The notes under the pieces are model-generated. The model was not told where the DNA came from. It worked only from the letters and a program-made list of their open reading frames with translations, and did not search any database. Shown here in pieces: positions 53,244-61,553 of a stretch of 64,000 nt of DNA. The translations under genes and the position numbers were made by a program. How positions within the stretch are numbered: the first letter of the stretch is position 1; each line of letters opens with the position of its first letter. The stretch covers positions 2,197,944 through 2,261,943 of the forward strand of contig NZ_CP010803.1 in the NCBI RefSeq assembly GCF_000960975.1. The letters run 5' to 3'. This DNA is from Martelella endophytica (GTDB lineage Bacteria; Pseudomonadota; Alphaproteobacteria; Rhizobiales; Rhizobiaceae).

Positions 53244-54803
53244 TCAGTTCGGCTTCGAAACCTTCTGCAGCTGCAGGAAGAACGAGGGCTGCAGCTTGAA
53301 GTTTTCGACGGTCGCCTTGGTCACGGCGTTCTGCTTCCAGTTGGCGACGAAGACCCACGGGGCATCGTCGTGGACGATATCCTGCATCTGCTTGTAGAGA
53401 TCCGCGCGCTTGTCCTGATCGGTGGCGGTGCGGGCTTCCTCAAGCAGCTTGTCGACCTCCGGATTGGAATAGTAGCCGGAGTTGAAACCGCCCTTGTCGG
53501 GGAAGGCCTCGGTCCTCAGCGTCAGGAAGGGCAGGGTGTCCGGGTCGTTGGTCATCCAGGCCATTTCGGCCATGTCGGCATTGCCTTCGAGACCGGGGTT
53601 CACCTTGCCGAGGAAGGTGTTCCATTCATAGGTCTCGATCTTGACCGGAATGCCGACGGCTTCGAGATCAGCCTGGATCTGGGTGGCCATCGCCTGCGGC
53701 TCCAGCATGCCCGAGCCACCCTCGGTGACGTAGAAGGTCAGGTCCGAACCGTCATAGCCGGCTTCCTCGAGCAGCGACTTCGCCTTTTCGGGATCGTAGG
53801 GGTAGGGCGACAGGCTGTCGTCATAGGCCCAGGCGAAGGCCGGAGCGATCGGGCCGGCGGCAACGCTTGCCGTGCCCTGCAGGATGTCGTCGACGATCGC
53901 CTTCTTGTTGATCGCGTAATTGACTGCCTGACGCACCTTCTTGTCCTGGAACGGGCCGTCCTTGAGGTTCAGGATCAGGAACCAGACATGCGGACCTGCC
54001 TGTTCATAGACGGTGTAATTCGGGTCGTCGGAAAACTGCGACAGCGAATCCGGCGGCACCTCGACCATGACGTCGAGTCCGCCCGACATCATCTCGGCAA
54101 CGCGGGTGTTGGCATCGGTGACCGGGCGGAAGACCACGGCCTCAAGCGGCGGCGCGCCATCCCAGTAGTCTTCGTTCTTCGAGACCACGACCTTGGCGTT
54201 CGGATCCCATTCCTCGAACTTGAAGGCACCGGTGCCCGACGGATGGCGGCCATAGTCCTTGCCGTATTCCTTCACCGCTTCCGGCGAGACGATCAGGCCG
54301 GTCGGGTAGGCGAGGTTCGACAGGAACGGCGCGTAGGCTTCCGAAAGCGTGAACTTCACCGTCAGGTCGTCAACGACCTCGACATTGTCGATGGCGGAGA
54401 AGTTGAAGGAGAGCGGGAACGGGCCGGTATCGTGGAACGGATGGTTCTCGTCGAGCATGCGATCGAAGTTGAACTTCACCGCCTCGGCGTTGAAAGGCGA
54501 GCCGTCATGGAACTTGACGCCGTCTCTGAGGTTAAAGGTGTAGGTCTTGCCGTCGTCCGAAATCGTCCAGTCGGTGGCAAGCGCCGGCTCGACCTCAAGC
54601 GTCCCGTCCTTGTAGCGCACCAGGCCGTCATACATGTTGACCAGGATACGGAAGTCGTTGACGGCGGTGTCGGTCGCGGGATCGAGCGATTTGGGCTCGG
54701 CGATCTGGCCGACGATCAGCACATTCGGCGGCGTCTGTGCCACGGCCGCGCCGGAAAAGGCGAGCGAAACAGCGGCAAACGCAGCTGCGAGAAGGCGTTT
54801 CAT
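53244..54803 (-). CDS. Extracellular solute-binding protein family 5
   Basis: A 519-residue periplasmic binding protein with signal peptide (MKRLLAAAFAAVSLAFSGAA, cut near AVAQT). The family-5 pattern is seen in EPKSLDPATDTAVNDF, LRDGVKFHDGSPFNAEAVKFNFDR and VRQAVNYAINKKAIVDDILQ. The ATG at 54803 is preferred to a TTG at 54806. First gene of the amide/peptide importer cluster. Confidence 0.93.
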   Translation of the reverse strand: MKRLLAAAFAAVSLAFSGAAVAQTPPNVLIVGQIAEPKSLDPATDTAVNDFRILVNMYDGLVRYKDGTLEVEPALATDWTISDDGKTYTFNLRDGVKFHDGSPFNAEAVKFNFDRMLDENHPFHDTGPFPLSFNFSAIDNVEVVDDLTVKFTLSEAYAPFLSNLAYPTGLIVSPEAVKEYGKDYGRHPSGTGAFKFEEWDPNAKVVVSKNEDYWDGAPPLEAVVFRPVTDANTRVAEMMSGGLDVMVEVPPDSLSQFSDDPNYTVYEQAGPHVWFLILNLKDGPFQDKKVRQAVNYAINKKAIVDDILQGTASVAAGPIAPAFAWAYDDSLSPYPYDPEKAKSLLEEAGYDGSDLTFYVTEGGSGMLEPQAMATQIQADLEAVGIPVKIETYEWNTFLGKVNPGLEGNADMAEMAWMTNDPDTLPFLTLRTEAFPDKGGFNSGYYSNPEVDKLLEEARTATDQDKRADLYKQMQDIVHDDAPWVFVANWKQNAVTKATVENFKLQPSFFLQLQKVSKPN

Positions 54804-54843
54804 CAATCGGTTCTCCTCTGTTGTTGTTCCCTCAATTAATTAT

Positions 54844-54861
54844 GAATATTTTTTAATATTC
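54844..54861. promoter_or_regulatory. AT-rich inverted repeat upstream of the binding-protein gene
   Basis: GAATATT (54844-54850) and AATATTC (54855-54861) are exact inverted arms around TTTT, 41 bp before the binding-protein ATG. The surrounding 54804-55089 spacer is far richer in A+T than the genes. It may be a regulator site, perhaps for the operon's GntR protein. Confidence 0.35.
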
Positions 54862-55089
54862 AAGCATTGATTATGATAAATTGTTTGAGTTCGGTTGTAT
54901 AAGTCAACTTATGATGCAATTTCAGACTGTTGTGTCATTGGATGACAATGCTGGCATGGACTTGCTGCGCTGAATTAGTTTTTCCTCATAGGTTGTATTG
55001 CCTTAAAATTGCCTCTTAACGAGCATTTCTGCTGCTGGCCAAGGGTGGGCTGACGCCCGCCCGCACATCTGAAAGAGAAGGCGTTTGAA

Positions 55090-55605
55090 ATGAGCAATAT
55101 CGATATGAGCCGGCGCAGGATCATGATTGGTGGCGCCATGGCGGGGGCTCTGGCCGCGCTTGTCCCAGCGGCAGCGATGGCTTCCGCTCCGAAGGAGAAC
55201 TATGCCGAAAGAACCCTGACGATCGGTCTCTTTTCCGGCGATATCAGTGCGCTTGCCGCCATCAAGGCGGCCCATCCCGTGGTGCAGCGATTTGCAAAAC
55301 TTGAGCATGACGAGGCAAGCGCCGTTGGCGGCCTGCTGCTCGGCGCCGGCGCCGCGACACCGCAGCGGCCGCGCGACTTCGCCGACACGGTCGCGAAGCT
55401 GAAACAGATGGACCGGGGAACCGCCTTCGATCTGCTCTACGTCGATACCGAGATCGAGGGCCACAAGGCACTGCTCGGCATCCAGGCGGGTCAGGTCAAG
55501 GTTGGCGGCAGCGGCCTTGATGTCACCGTCGCCACCATCCTCGTGCCCTTTATCGAAAGCCACCTCGACATGCTGCACGCGGTGCGCACGGATCTCTCCG
55601 CCTGA
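55090..55605 (+). CDS. DUF4142-like exported protein with Tat-type signal
   Basis: A 171-residue exported protein. The N-terminus has an S-R-R-R-I-M twin-arginine motif (MSRRRIMIGG) and a hydrophobic stretch ending AAAMAS. The mature part is helical with the DUF4142-like pattern (AHPVVQRFAKLEHDEASAVG and FDLLYVDTEIEGHKALL). Function unknown; relatives resemble ferritin-like helical bundles. ATG at 55090. Confidence 0.7.
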   Translation: MSNIDMSRRRIMIGGAMAGALAALVPAAAMASAPKENYAERTLTIGLFSGDISALAAIKAAHPVVQRFAKLEHDEASAVGGLLLGAGAATPQRPRDFADTVAKLKQMDRGTAFDLLYVDTEIEGHKALLGIQAGQVKVGGSGLDVTVATILVPFIESHLDMLHAVRTDLSA

Positions 55606-55776
55606 CTGAGCTGTAGCGACATCATCCCCTCGGGAAGAGGAGCGGCCTCATCCGCTGCGGTTCGGGATCTGGTACCGGACTGCGGCGGGTGAGGTCGAAT
55701 TTTATCATCATAATTTGTTATTTAGCGAAAATTATCATAATAAATATCCCCTCATCCATCATTGGAAAGGGGAGAC

Positions 55777-57015
55777 ATGGCGACCGCACCGACAATCAAT
55801 TCCGGACGGCTGAGGCAGCTTCTCGACGGCATCAATCGCTTCGGCGCCAGCGCTGGAGGCTTCAATCGTCCCGGTTTTTCTGATGCCGACATGGCCGTGC
55901 GCGATTTCTTTGCCGCGGAGATGGAGCGGGATGGCCTGGTCGTCTTTCGCGATGGAGCGAACTCGGTGTTCGGCCGTTTCGGTCCCGCGGACGGCCCCTG
56001 CATCATGGCTGGTTCCCATCTCGATACCGTCGTTGATGGCGGCGCTTTTGACGGCGCGCTCGGCGTTGCCGTCGCGCTCGAATGCGTGCGGGCGATGAAG
56101 GAGGTCGGTATCGTGCCGGCCACGCCGATCGAGGTTGCCGCAACCAGTGAGGAGGAGGGCCGTTTCGGCGGCATGCTCGGCTCGCAGGCGATGGCCGGGC
56201 TGGTGACGCGGGAATGGCTTGATACGGCGGTTGATGCCGATGGTTTGCGGCTCACGGATGCGATGGCGGGGCAGGGGCTGAACCCTGAGTCGGTTCTCAC
56301 CTCGGTGCGCCCGAGGGGAAGCGTCAAAAGTTTCCTTGAACTGCATATCGAGCAGGGACCGGTGCTCGAGCGTGAAGGCATTGCCATCGGCCTGCCGACA
56401 GGTGCCACGGGCATCATCAATCTGCAGGTCACCCTCTCAGGCGTTGCCAACCATTCCGGCACAACGCCGATGGAAATGCGCGCCGATGCCTTTGCTGGGC
56501 TTGCCGAAATCGCCGTCAACATTCCGGCGCTGATCGAGGAGGCGGGTTCGGGCCGTATCACCATCGGCAAGGTCGAGCTTCAGCCGAACCATCCCCACAC
56601 AGTGCCGGGGGAAGCGGTCTTCTCCGTGATCATCCGCGATGGTGATGAGGCTGTAATGGATACCCTCAACCGGCGCTTCGCCGAAGTCGCGGCCGTGGTC
56701 GCCAAGCGCCACAGGCTTGGCCTCTCCATCGAGCAGATGAGCGTCATCCCGCCCGTCGGCTTTGATCCGGGCCTTGTCGCGCTGCTGGAAGAGGAGGCGG
56801 CGCGGTTTGAACTGCCGGCGATGCGGATGATTTCCGGCGCCGGCCATGATGCCCAGACGATGATGTCGCTCTGCCCCTCGGCGATGATCTTCGTGCCGAG
56901 CCGCGATGGCATATCGCATGCGCCACAGGAGTTTTCGGAGTGGTCGGATATCGAAAAGGGCGCCGAGCTGATGCTTGCGGCGCTCGTCAGGCTTTCGGCT
57001 CAGCCGACAATATAG
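55777..57015 (+). CDS. M20-family amidohydrolase (N-carbamoyl-L-amino-acid hydrolase/allantoate type)
   Basis: A 412-residue zinc hydrolase that removes carbamoyl or ureido groups. Metal and substrate motifs: GSHLDTVVDGGAFDGALGV (His, Asp), TSEEEGRFGGMLGS (Glu pair), ELHIEQGPVLE (His), GVANHSGTTPM (dimer-domain His) and SGAGHDAQTM (His). The ATG at 55777 follows GGAAAGGGG. It may recycle carbamoyl amino acids or purine products; nearby purine/pyrimidine salvage genes fit but are not in the same operon. Confidence 0.92.
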   Translation: MATAPTINSGRLRQLLDGINRFGASAGGFNRPGFSDADMAVRDFFAAEMERDGLVVFRDGANSVFGRFGPADGPCIMAGSHLDTVVDGGAFDGALGVAVALECVRAMKEVGIVPATPIEVAATSEEEGRFGGMLGSQAMAGLVTREWLDTAVDADGLRLTDAMAGQGLNPESVLTSVRPRGSVKSFLELHIEQGPVLEREGIAIGLPTGATGIINLQVTLSGVANHSGTTPMEMRADAFAGLAEIAVNIPALIEEAGSGRITIGKVELQPNHPHTVPGEAVFSVIIRDGDEAVMDTLNRRFAEVAAVVAKRHRLGLSIEQMSVIPPVGFDPGLVALLEEEAARFELPAMRMISGAGHDAQTMMSLCPSAMIFVPSRDGISHAPQEFSEWSDIEKGAELMLAALVRLSAQPTI

Positions 57016-57131
57016 AGCTGGGTCGCGGCGAAAAGCACGGCCGCGATCGCGGCGAGAATGACGGCAGCGATCAGCGCAAGTTCGGCACTTGCTGTATTCG
57101 TCTGTGCTTTCCGGCTGGTTCTTTCTGGCAT
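57000..57131 (-). CDS. Small single-helix membrane protein, pilin-like
   Basis: A 43-residue ORF, convergent with and overlapping the amidohydrolase 3' end by 16 bp. Its ATG at 57131 has AGGA five bases upstream; in-frame ATGs at 57152 and 57164 would extend it to 54 residues. A basic N-terminus (MPERTSRKAQ) precedes TASAELALIAA and a hydrophobic helix. The E followed by LALIAA recalls Flp/Fap-type prepilins (AxxEYxLIAA), but a Gly before the cleavage site is lacking. Confidence 0.45.
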   Translation of the reverse strand: MPERTSRKAQTNTASAELALIAAVILAAIAAVLFAATQLYIVG

Positions 57132-57289
57132 GACCGTCCTGACTGCATTCATGACTGCCACCATGGTGGATTTACCTTCCCGGTCTCTTAAGAAACATGG
57201 TTATCATTCTCTAAACACTTGAAACTTCGGAAGTGTTCCCGGCGTTTGCCAAGTGGGGTTCGCCGCGATAGAAGAAACGACCCGCGGCT

Positions 57290-57389
57290 AGAGCGCCGTG
57301 CATCCGTTCGGATGCACAAAGGACGCTCTAACCTATTGAATCTACGCATCGTGCTTTCCGAAAATCGATTCCGATTTTCGGGCCGATGC
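57290..57389. repeat. Intergenic palindromic repeat upstream of deoB
   Basis: Two perfect hairpins: GTGCATCC-GTTC-GGATGCAC (57298-57317) and CCGAAAATCG-ATTC-CGATTTTCGG (57358-57381), the latter inside GCATCG/CGATGC. AGAGCG and CGCTCT enclose the first. The block strongly resembles a palindromic repeat I recall from many rhizobial spacers. It ends 25 bp before deoB. Confidence 0.65.
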
Positions 57390-57414
57390 TGTAGACCAAC
57401 GAAAGAGCGCCCAG

Positions 57415-58635
57415 ATGGCCCGTGCCTTCCTTTATGTTCTTGATTCCTTCGGCATTGGCGGCGCGCCCGATGCCCGCGAATATGGCGATCTCGGCGCCGA
57501 TACGCTCGGCCACATCGCCGAGTTCTGCGCCGCCGGCCTCGGCGATCGCGCCGGTCTGAGGGAAGGCCCGCTGGAATTGCCGAACATGGCATCGCTCGGC
57601 CTGCTGGAAGCGGCGAAGCTTGCCTCGGGCGCCTATCCGGCCGGCATGGAGCAGCCGGCGAGGATCTTCGGCCGCCACGGTGCGGCCACCGAGGTCTCGC
57701 GCGGCAAGGATACCCCCTCCGGCCACTGGGAAATCGCCGGCACGCCGGTGATGTTCGACTGGGGCTATTTTCCCGACGATGAGGTCTGCTTCCCGCAGCA
57801 ACTGCTCGACACCATCTACTGGGAGGCCGATATCGCCGGCAGTCTCGGCAATTGCCACGCCTCCGGCACGGAGGTCATCAAGCGTTTCGGTCAGGAGCAT
57901 ATCTGGACCGGCAAGCCGATCTTCTACACCTCGGCCGACAGCGTCTTCCAGATTGCCGCCCATGAGTACCACTTCGGTCTCGACCGGCTGATGGCGCTTT
58001 GCGAGACGGTGCGCAAGCTGACCTATGACTATAATATCGGCCGCGTCATCGCCCGGCCCTTCGTCGGCGAAACCGAGGAGAGCTTCGAGCGCACGGGCAA
58101 TCGCCGCGATATCTCCATCGAGCCGCCCGAAGCGACGCTGCTCGACCGGGTGGCAGCGGCAGGGCGCACGGTTCATGCCGTCGGAAAGATCTCCGATATC
58201 TTCGCGGGCAAGGGTGTGACGCGACACGTCAAGGCGAACGGCAACAAGGCGCTTGTCGATGCCAGCCTGAAGGCCATGGAGGTCGCCGAGGATGGCGATC
58301 TCGTCTTCACCAACCTTGTCGATTTCGACATGGTCTATGGTCATCGTCGCGATGTGCCGGGCTATGCGGCGGCGCTTGAAGCCTTCGACCGGCGCATCGG
58401 CGATATCGTCATGCGCATGCAGCCCGGCGACATCACCGTGCTAACCGCCGACCACGGCTGCGACCCGACCTGGCGCGGCACGGACCACACCCGCGAACGG
58501 GTTCCGGTGATCGCCTTCGGGCCCGGCATCAAACCCGGCTCCGTCGGTATCCGCGACACCTATGCCGATATCGGCGAGACGATTGCAGCCCATCTCGGCC
58601 TGGCACCCGGCGAGCACGGGAGGTCATTCCTGTGA
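57415..58635 (+). CDS. deoB: Phosphopentomutase
   Basis: A 406-residue alkaline-phosphatase-fold mutase that interconverts (deoxy)ribose 1- and 5-phosphates in nucleoside breakdown. Motifs: [16 protein letters not shown] with metal Asp, catalytic T100 in [10 protein letters not shown], and [19 protein letters not shown] with metal Asp and His. Length is usual. It overlaps add by 4 bp. Confidence 0.97.
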   Translation: MARAFLYVLDSFGIGGAPDAREYGDLGADTLGHIAEFCAAGLGDRAGLREGPLELPNMASLGLLEAAKLASGAYPAGMEQPARIFGRHGAATEVSRGKDTPSGHWEIAGTPVMFDWGYFPDDEVCFPQQLLDTIYWEADIAGSLGNCHASGTEVIKRFGQEHIWTGKPIFYTSADSVFQIAAHEYHFGLDRLMALCETVRKLTYDYNIGRVIARPFVGETEESFERTGNRRDISIEPPEATLLDRVAAAGRTVHAVGKISDIFAGKGVTRHVKANGNKALVDASLKAMEVAEDGDLVFTNLVDFDMVYGHRRDVPGYAAALEAFDRRIGDIVMRMQPGDITVLTADHGCDPTWRGTDHTRERVPVIAFGPGIKPGSVGIRDTYADIGETIAAHLGLAPGEHGRSFL

Positions 58636-59591
58636 AAAAGGCCGAACTCCACTGCCATCTCGAAGGCGCGACGCCGCCTGCGCTCGCCGCCAGGCTCGCC
58701 GACAAATACGGTATAGACCTGTCGCGCTATCTGGCCGACGGGCGCTATCTCTGGACCGATTTCTCGAGCTTCATCGATTGCTATGCCGCTGTCGCCGCGA
58801 CCTTCCGTTCCGAGGAGGATTTCGCCGATCTCGCGGAAACCTATCTGACGGAACTGGCGGAAGCCGACACGATCTACAGCGAGCTTTTCATCTCGCCCGA
58901 GCAGGGCCTTGCCGCCGGTCTTTCCAGAGATGCCTACATGCGCGCGGTTTCCGAAGGCATCGAGCGGGCGAAGGCGAAGACCGGCATTGAATGCCGGATG
59001 GTGATGATCGGCGAGCGCCACATGGGGCCGGAGCAGGTGGAAGGCGCCGCGCGCTATGCCGTCGAAGGCCGGTTCCCGCTTCTGACGGGCTTCAACATGG
59101 CCGGCGACGAGCGCATGGGGCGTGTCGCCGATTACGCCCGCGCCTTCGATATCGCCCGTGAGGGCGGGCTGAAGCTCACGATCCATGCCGGCGAGGTCTG
59201 CGGACCGTTTTCGGTGCGCGATGCGCTGGATCTGGTGAAGCCGGACCGCATCGGCCATGGCGTGCGCGCCATCGAGGAGCCGGCACTGGTCGAGCGTCTG
59301 GCGGAGGAAGGTGTGGTGCTGGAGGTCTGCCCCGGTTCCAATGTTGCCCTTTCCGTCTTTGCCGACTTCGACAGCCATCCGTTGCGACGACTTTATGATG
59401 CGGGCGTCGGGGTGACGCTCAATTCCGACGATCCGCCTTTCTTTCACACCTCGCTTGCCCGCGAATATGCCATCGCCGCCGAGATGGGGTTTTCCGAAGC
59501 GGAAATTGCCGGAATGACGCGAACGGCGATCGAGGCGGCCTTTGTCGATGAGGCGACCCGCGCCCGGCTTCTGGCCCGGCTTTCGGATTGA
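58632..59591 (+). CDS. add: Adenosine deaminase
   Basis: A 319-residue amidohydrolase converting (deoxy)adenosine to inosine. Zinc motifs: ELHCHLEG (H7, H9), [10 protein letters not shown] (His, catalytic Glu), RIGHGVRA and LNSDDPPFF (Asp). The GTG start overlaps the deoB stop (GTGA at 58632-58635), so the two are coupled. The family also includes adenine deaminases, so the exact substrate is not fixed by sequence alone. Confidence 0.93.
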   Translation: MKKAELHCHLEGATPPALAARLADKYGIDLSRYLADGRYLWTDFSSFIDCYAAVAATFRSEEDFADLAETYLTELAEADTIYSELFISPEQGLAAGLSRDAYMRAVSEGIERAKAKTGIECRMVMIGERHMGPEQVEGAARYAVEGRFPLLTGFNMAGDERMGRVADYARAFDIAREGGLKLTIHAGEVCGPFSVRDALDLVKPDRIGHGVRAIEEPALVERLAEEGVVLEVCPGSNVALSVFADFDSHPLRRLYDAGVGVTLNSDDPPFFHTSLAREYAIAAEMGFSEAEIAGMTRTAIEAAFVDEATRARLLARLSD

Positions 59592-59699
59592 AGTTGGTGG
59601 AAAAGCGCTGATGCGGCGCCTTGGCCGTCGGCAATGCTTGCCGTCGACCGCCGTTTTGCGCCATAAGCGGGAAACACTCGAAAAGACGGGACAGAAATC

Positions 59700-60329
59700 A
59701 TGGACGGCGTCACGGTCATCTCTCACCCCCTGGTCCAGCACAAGCTGACGAAGATGCGGCAGAAGGATACCTCGACGGCGGGGTTCCGGCGGCTCCTGCG
59801 CGAAATCTCGACGCTGCTTTGCTACGAGGTCACGCGCGATCTTGAACTGACGATGGAAACCATCGAAACGCCGCTCACCGAAATGCAGGCGCCGGTCCTG
59901 GAAGGCAAGAAGCTGGTCTTTGCCTCGATCCTGCGCGCCGGCAACGGTCTCCTGGAGGGGATGCTCGATCTCGTGCCCTCGGCTCGCGTCTCCCATATCG
60001 GCGTCTACCGCGATCACGAAACGCTGGAAGCGATCGAATATTTCTTCAAGGCGCCGGAAGATATTGCCGAGCGTCTCGTCATCGTCGTCGATCCGATGCT
60101 CGCCACCGGCAATTCGTCGATCGCGGCCATCGATCGGCTGAAGGAACGCGGCGTCAAGAACATCCGCTTCCTCTGCCTGCTGGCAGCGCCGGAAGGCATC
60201 AAGCACTTCAGCGAAACCCACCCGGACGTGCCGATCTTCACCGCCTCGATCGACAGCCACCTGAACGAGCAGGGCTATATCGTCCCCGGTCTCGGCGATG
60301 CTGGCGACCGCATGTACGGAACTAAGTAA
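59700..60329 (+). CDS. upp: Uracil phosphoribosyltransferase
   Basis: A 209-residue salvage enzyme making UMP from uracil and PRPP. It opens [20 protein letters not shown], has the PRPP loop [15 protein letters not shown] and ends with [18 protein letters not shown], the exact Upp tail. The ATG at 59700 lies 108 bp after add on the same strand, forming deoB-add-upp. Confidence 0.97.
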   Translation: MDGVTVISHPLVQHKLTKMRQKDTSTAGFRRLLREISTLLCYEVTRDLELTMETIETPLTEMQAPVLEGKKLVFASILRAGNGLLEGMLDLVPSARVSHIGVYRDHETLEAIEYFFKAPEDIAERLVIVVDPMLATGNSSIAAIDRLKERGVKNIRFLCLLAAPEGIKHFSETHPDVPIFTASIDSHLNEQGYIVPGLGDAGDRMYGTK

Positions 60330-60380
60330 ACCTTCCCGCGAAGGCGGAGCGTTCAGGCTGCAGGCAGACCACGAACACAA

Positions 60381-60417
60381 AAAAAGGCCGGCCCGGTAAA
60401 TCCGGACCGGCCTTTTT
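60381..60417. terminator. Bidirectional terminator between upp and the parvulin gene
   Basis: AAAAAGGCCGG (60381-60391) and CCGGCCTTTTT (60407-60417) form an 11-bp stem, extended inside by CCGG/CCGG. T-runs exist on both strands, so it ends both convergent genes. Confidence 0.93.
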
Positions 60418-60431
60418 CATTCTTTCGGCGT

Positions 60432-61301
60432 CTACTGCTTCTGCTGCAGCTGCTCGTTGACTGCGTCGTACTGCGCCTTCAGGTCTTCGTCATTGATGAC
60501 GACGGTGTCGTCATCGCGCAGGCCCGACAGGATCTCGTTGTACTTTTCGGTCGCAAGCGCCTGCTGGAGCTGCGGCTTGACCTGATCGAAGGCAACCGGC
60601 GGCTTTTCGCGGACGTCCTCGACTTCGATGACATGGAAGCCGAACTGGGTCTGTACCGGCGTTTCGGTGTGTTCGCCGGGCTTCAGCGCGAAGGCGGCTT
60701 CTTCGAATTCAGGCACCATCTGGCCCTTGGAGAAATAGCCGAGGTCGCCGCCATTCGGGCCGGACGGGCCGGTCGAATGTTCCTTGGCGAGGTCTTCGAA
60801 GCTGGCGCCGTCATCAAGCTGCTTGATGATGTCCTTGGCTTCGTCTTCGGTCTTAACCAGAATGTGACGGGCGTGGACTTCTTCCTGCTTCGGCGCCTTG
60901 GCGACTTCCTCGTCGTAGCGGGCCTTCAGCATGTCGTCGGTGATCTGGTCATCGATGATCGAGGCCAGATATTCATTATAGAGTTCCTGCTGACGGAGGT
61001 CTTCCATGCGCGCCTTGAACGCGTCGGTCTGGTCGATGCCTTCCTTTTCGGCGGCGTCGGTGACGACCTTCATGTCGATCAGGCTCGAAAGGGCGACGCC
61101 GCGGAGCTGCTCGTCGGTCATCTGGCCGAACTGGCCCTTGAAGCGATCGAAGGTCTGCTGCAGTTCGGACTGGTGGATGGGCTCGCCACCCACCGTCGCG
61201 ACCACCGGATCGTCGGTTGCTGCGTCCTGGGCGAAAGCCGGCGCGGCGAAACCAACCGCTGTTGCGAGCAGCGCGGCGGCTGCGAAATGTCTTTTCTGCA
61301 T
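60432..61301 (-). CDS. Periplasmic parvulin-type peptidyl-prolyl isomerase
   Basis: A 289-residue folding helper. A signal peptide (MQKRHFAAAALLATAVGFAA, cut after FAQ) is followed by a SurA-like helical N-domain and a PpiC domain at about 140-235 (VHARHILVKTEDEAKDIIKQ, GPNGGDLGYFSKGQMVPEFE, QFGFHVIEVED). The C-terminal helix is charged. It assists folding of exported proteins and lies next to secA, divergently. The ATG is at 61301. Confidence 0.94.
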   Translation of the reverse strand: MQKRHFAAAALLATAVGFAAPAFAQDAATDDPVVATVGGEPIHQSELQQTFDRFKGQFGQMTDEQLRGVALSSLIDMKVVTDAAEKEGIDQTDAFKARMEDLRQQELYNEYLASIIDDQITDDMLKARYDEEVAKAPKQEEVHARHILVKTEDEAKDIIKQLDDGASFEDLAKEHSTGPSGPNGGDLGYFSKGQMVPEFEEAAFALKPGEHTETPVQTQFGFHVIEVEDVREKPPVAFDQVKPQLQQALATEKYNEILSGLRDDDTVVINDEDLKAQYDAVNEQLQQKQ

Positions 61302-61459
61302 GAAATCACCTTTTGAATTGCGGGCGAATGCCTCCTGCTTCGCCCTGTCCGCCGAAAGCGGGAACACAGGAATGTGGCCATTGTGGAGCGGCCTTTGACG
61401 TTGACATCCCTTGACCCCCCTCTTATCTGTCTGCCTAGCCCGCGTCCAGAGAAGTTCCG

Positions 61460-61509
61460 GGCGACAGTAAGGTAAGACCCGCCTGCCGGAAAGCGGCAGG
61501 CCTGTCGCC
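61460..61509 (+). promoter_or_regulatory. Structured leader of secA
   Basis: Nested stems lie 44 bases upstream of the secA ATG: GGCGACAG (61460-61467) with CTGTCGCC (61502-61509), and directly inside on the 3' side GCCTGCCG (61481-61488) with CGGCAGGC (61494-61501), loop GAAAG. A 13-nt bulge, TAAGGTAAGACCC, sits only on the 5' side. No T-run follows, so it is not a terminator. It looks like a regulatory RNA structure. Confidence 0.55.
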
Positions 61510-61553
61510 GCGCAGAAGATGAACGATGAAAACTTTCGGAAAGAGCAATTGAA

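Noticed and set aside
53163..54839. 558-codon plus-strand open frame
   Set aside because: Antisense of the family-5 binding protein gene; no domain and no ribosome site.
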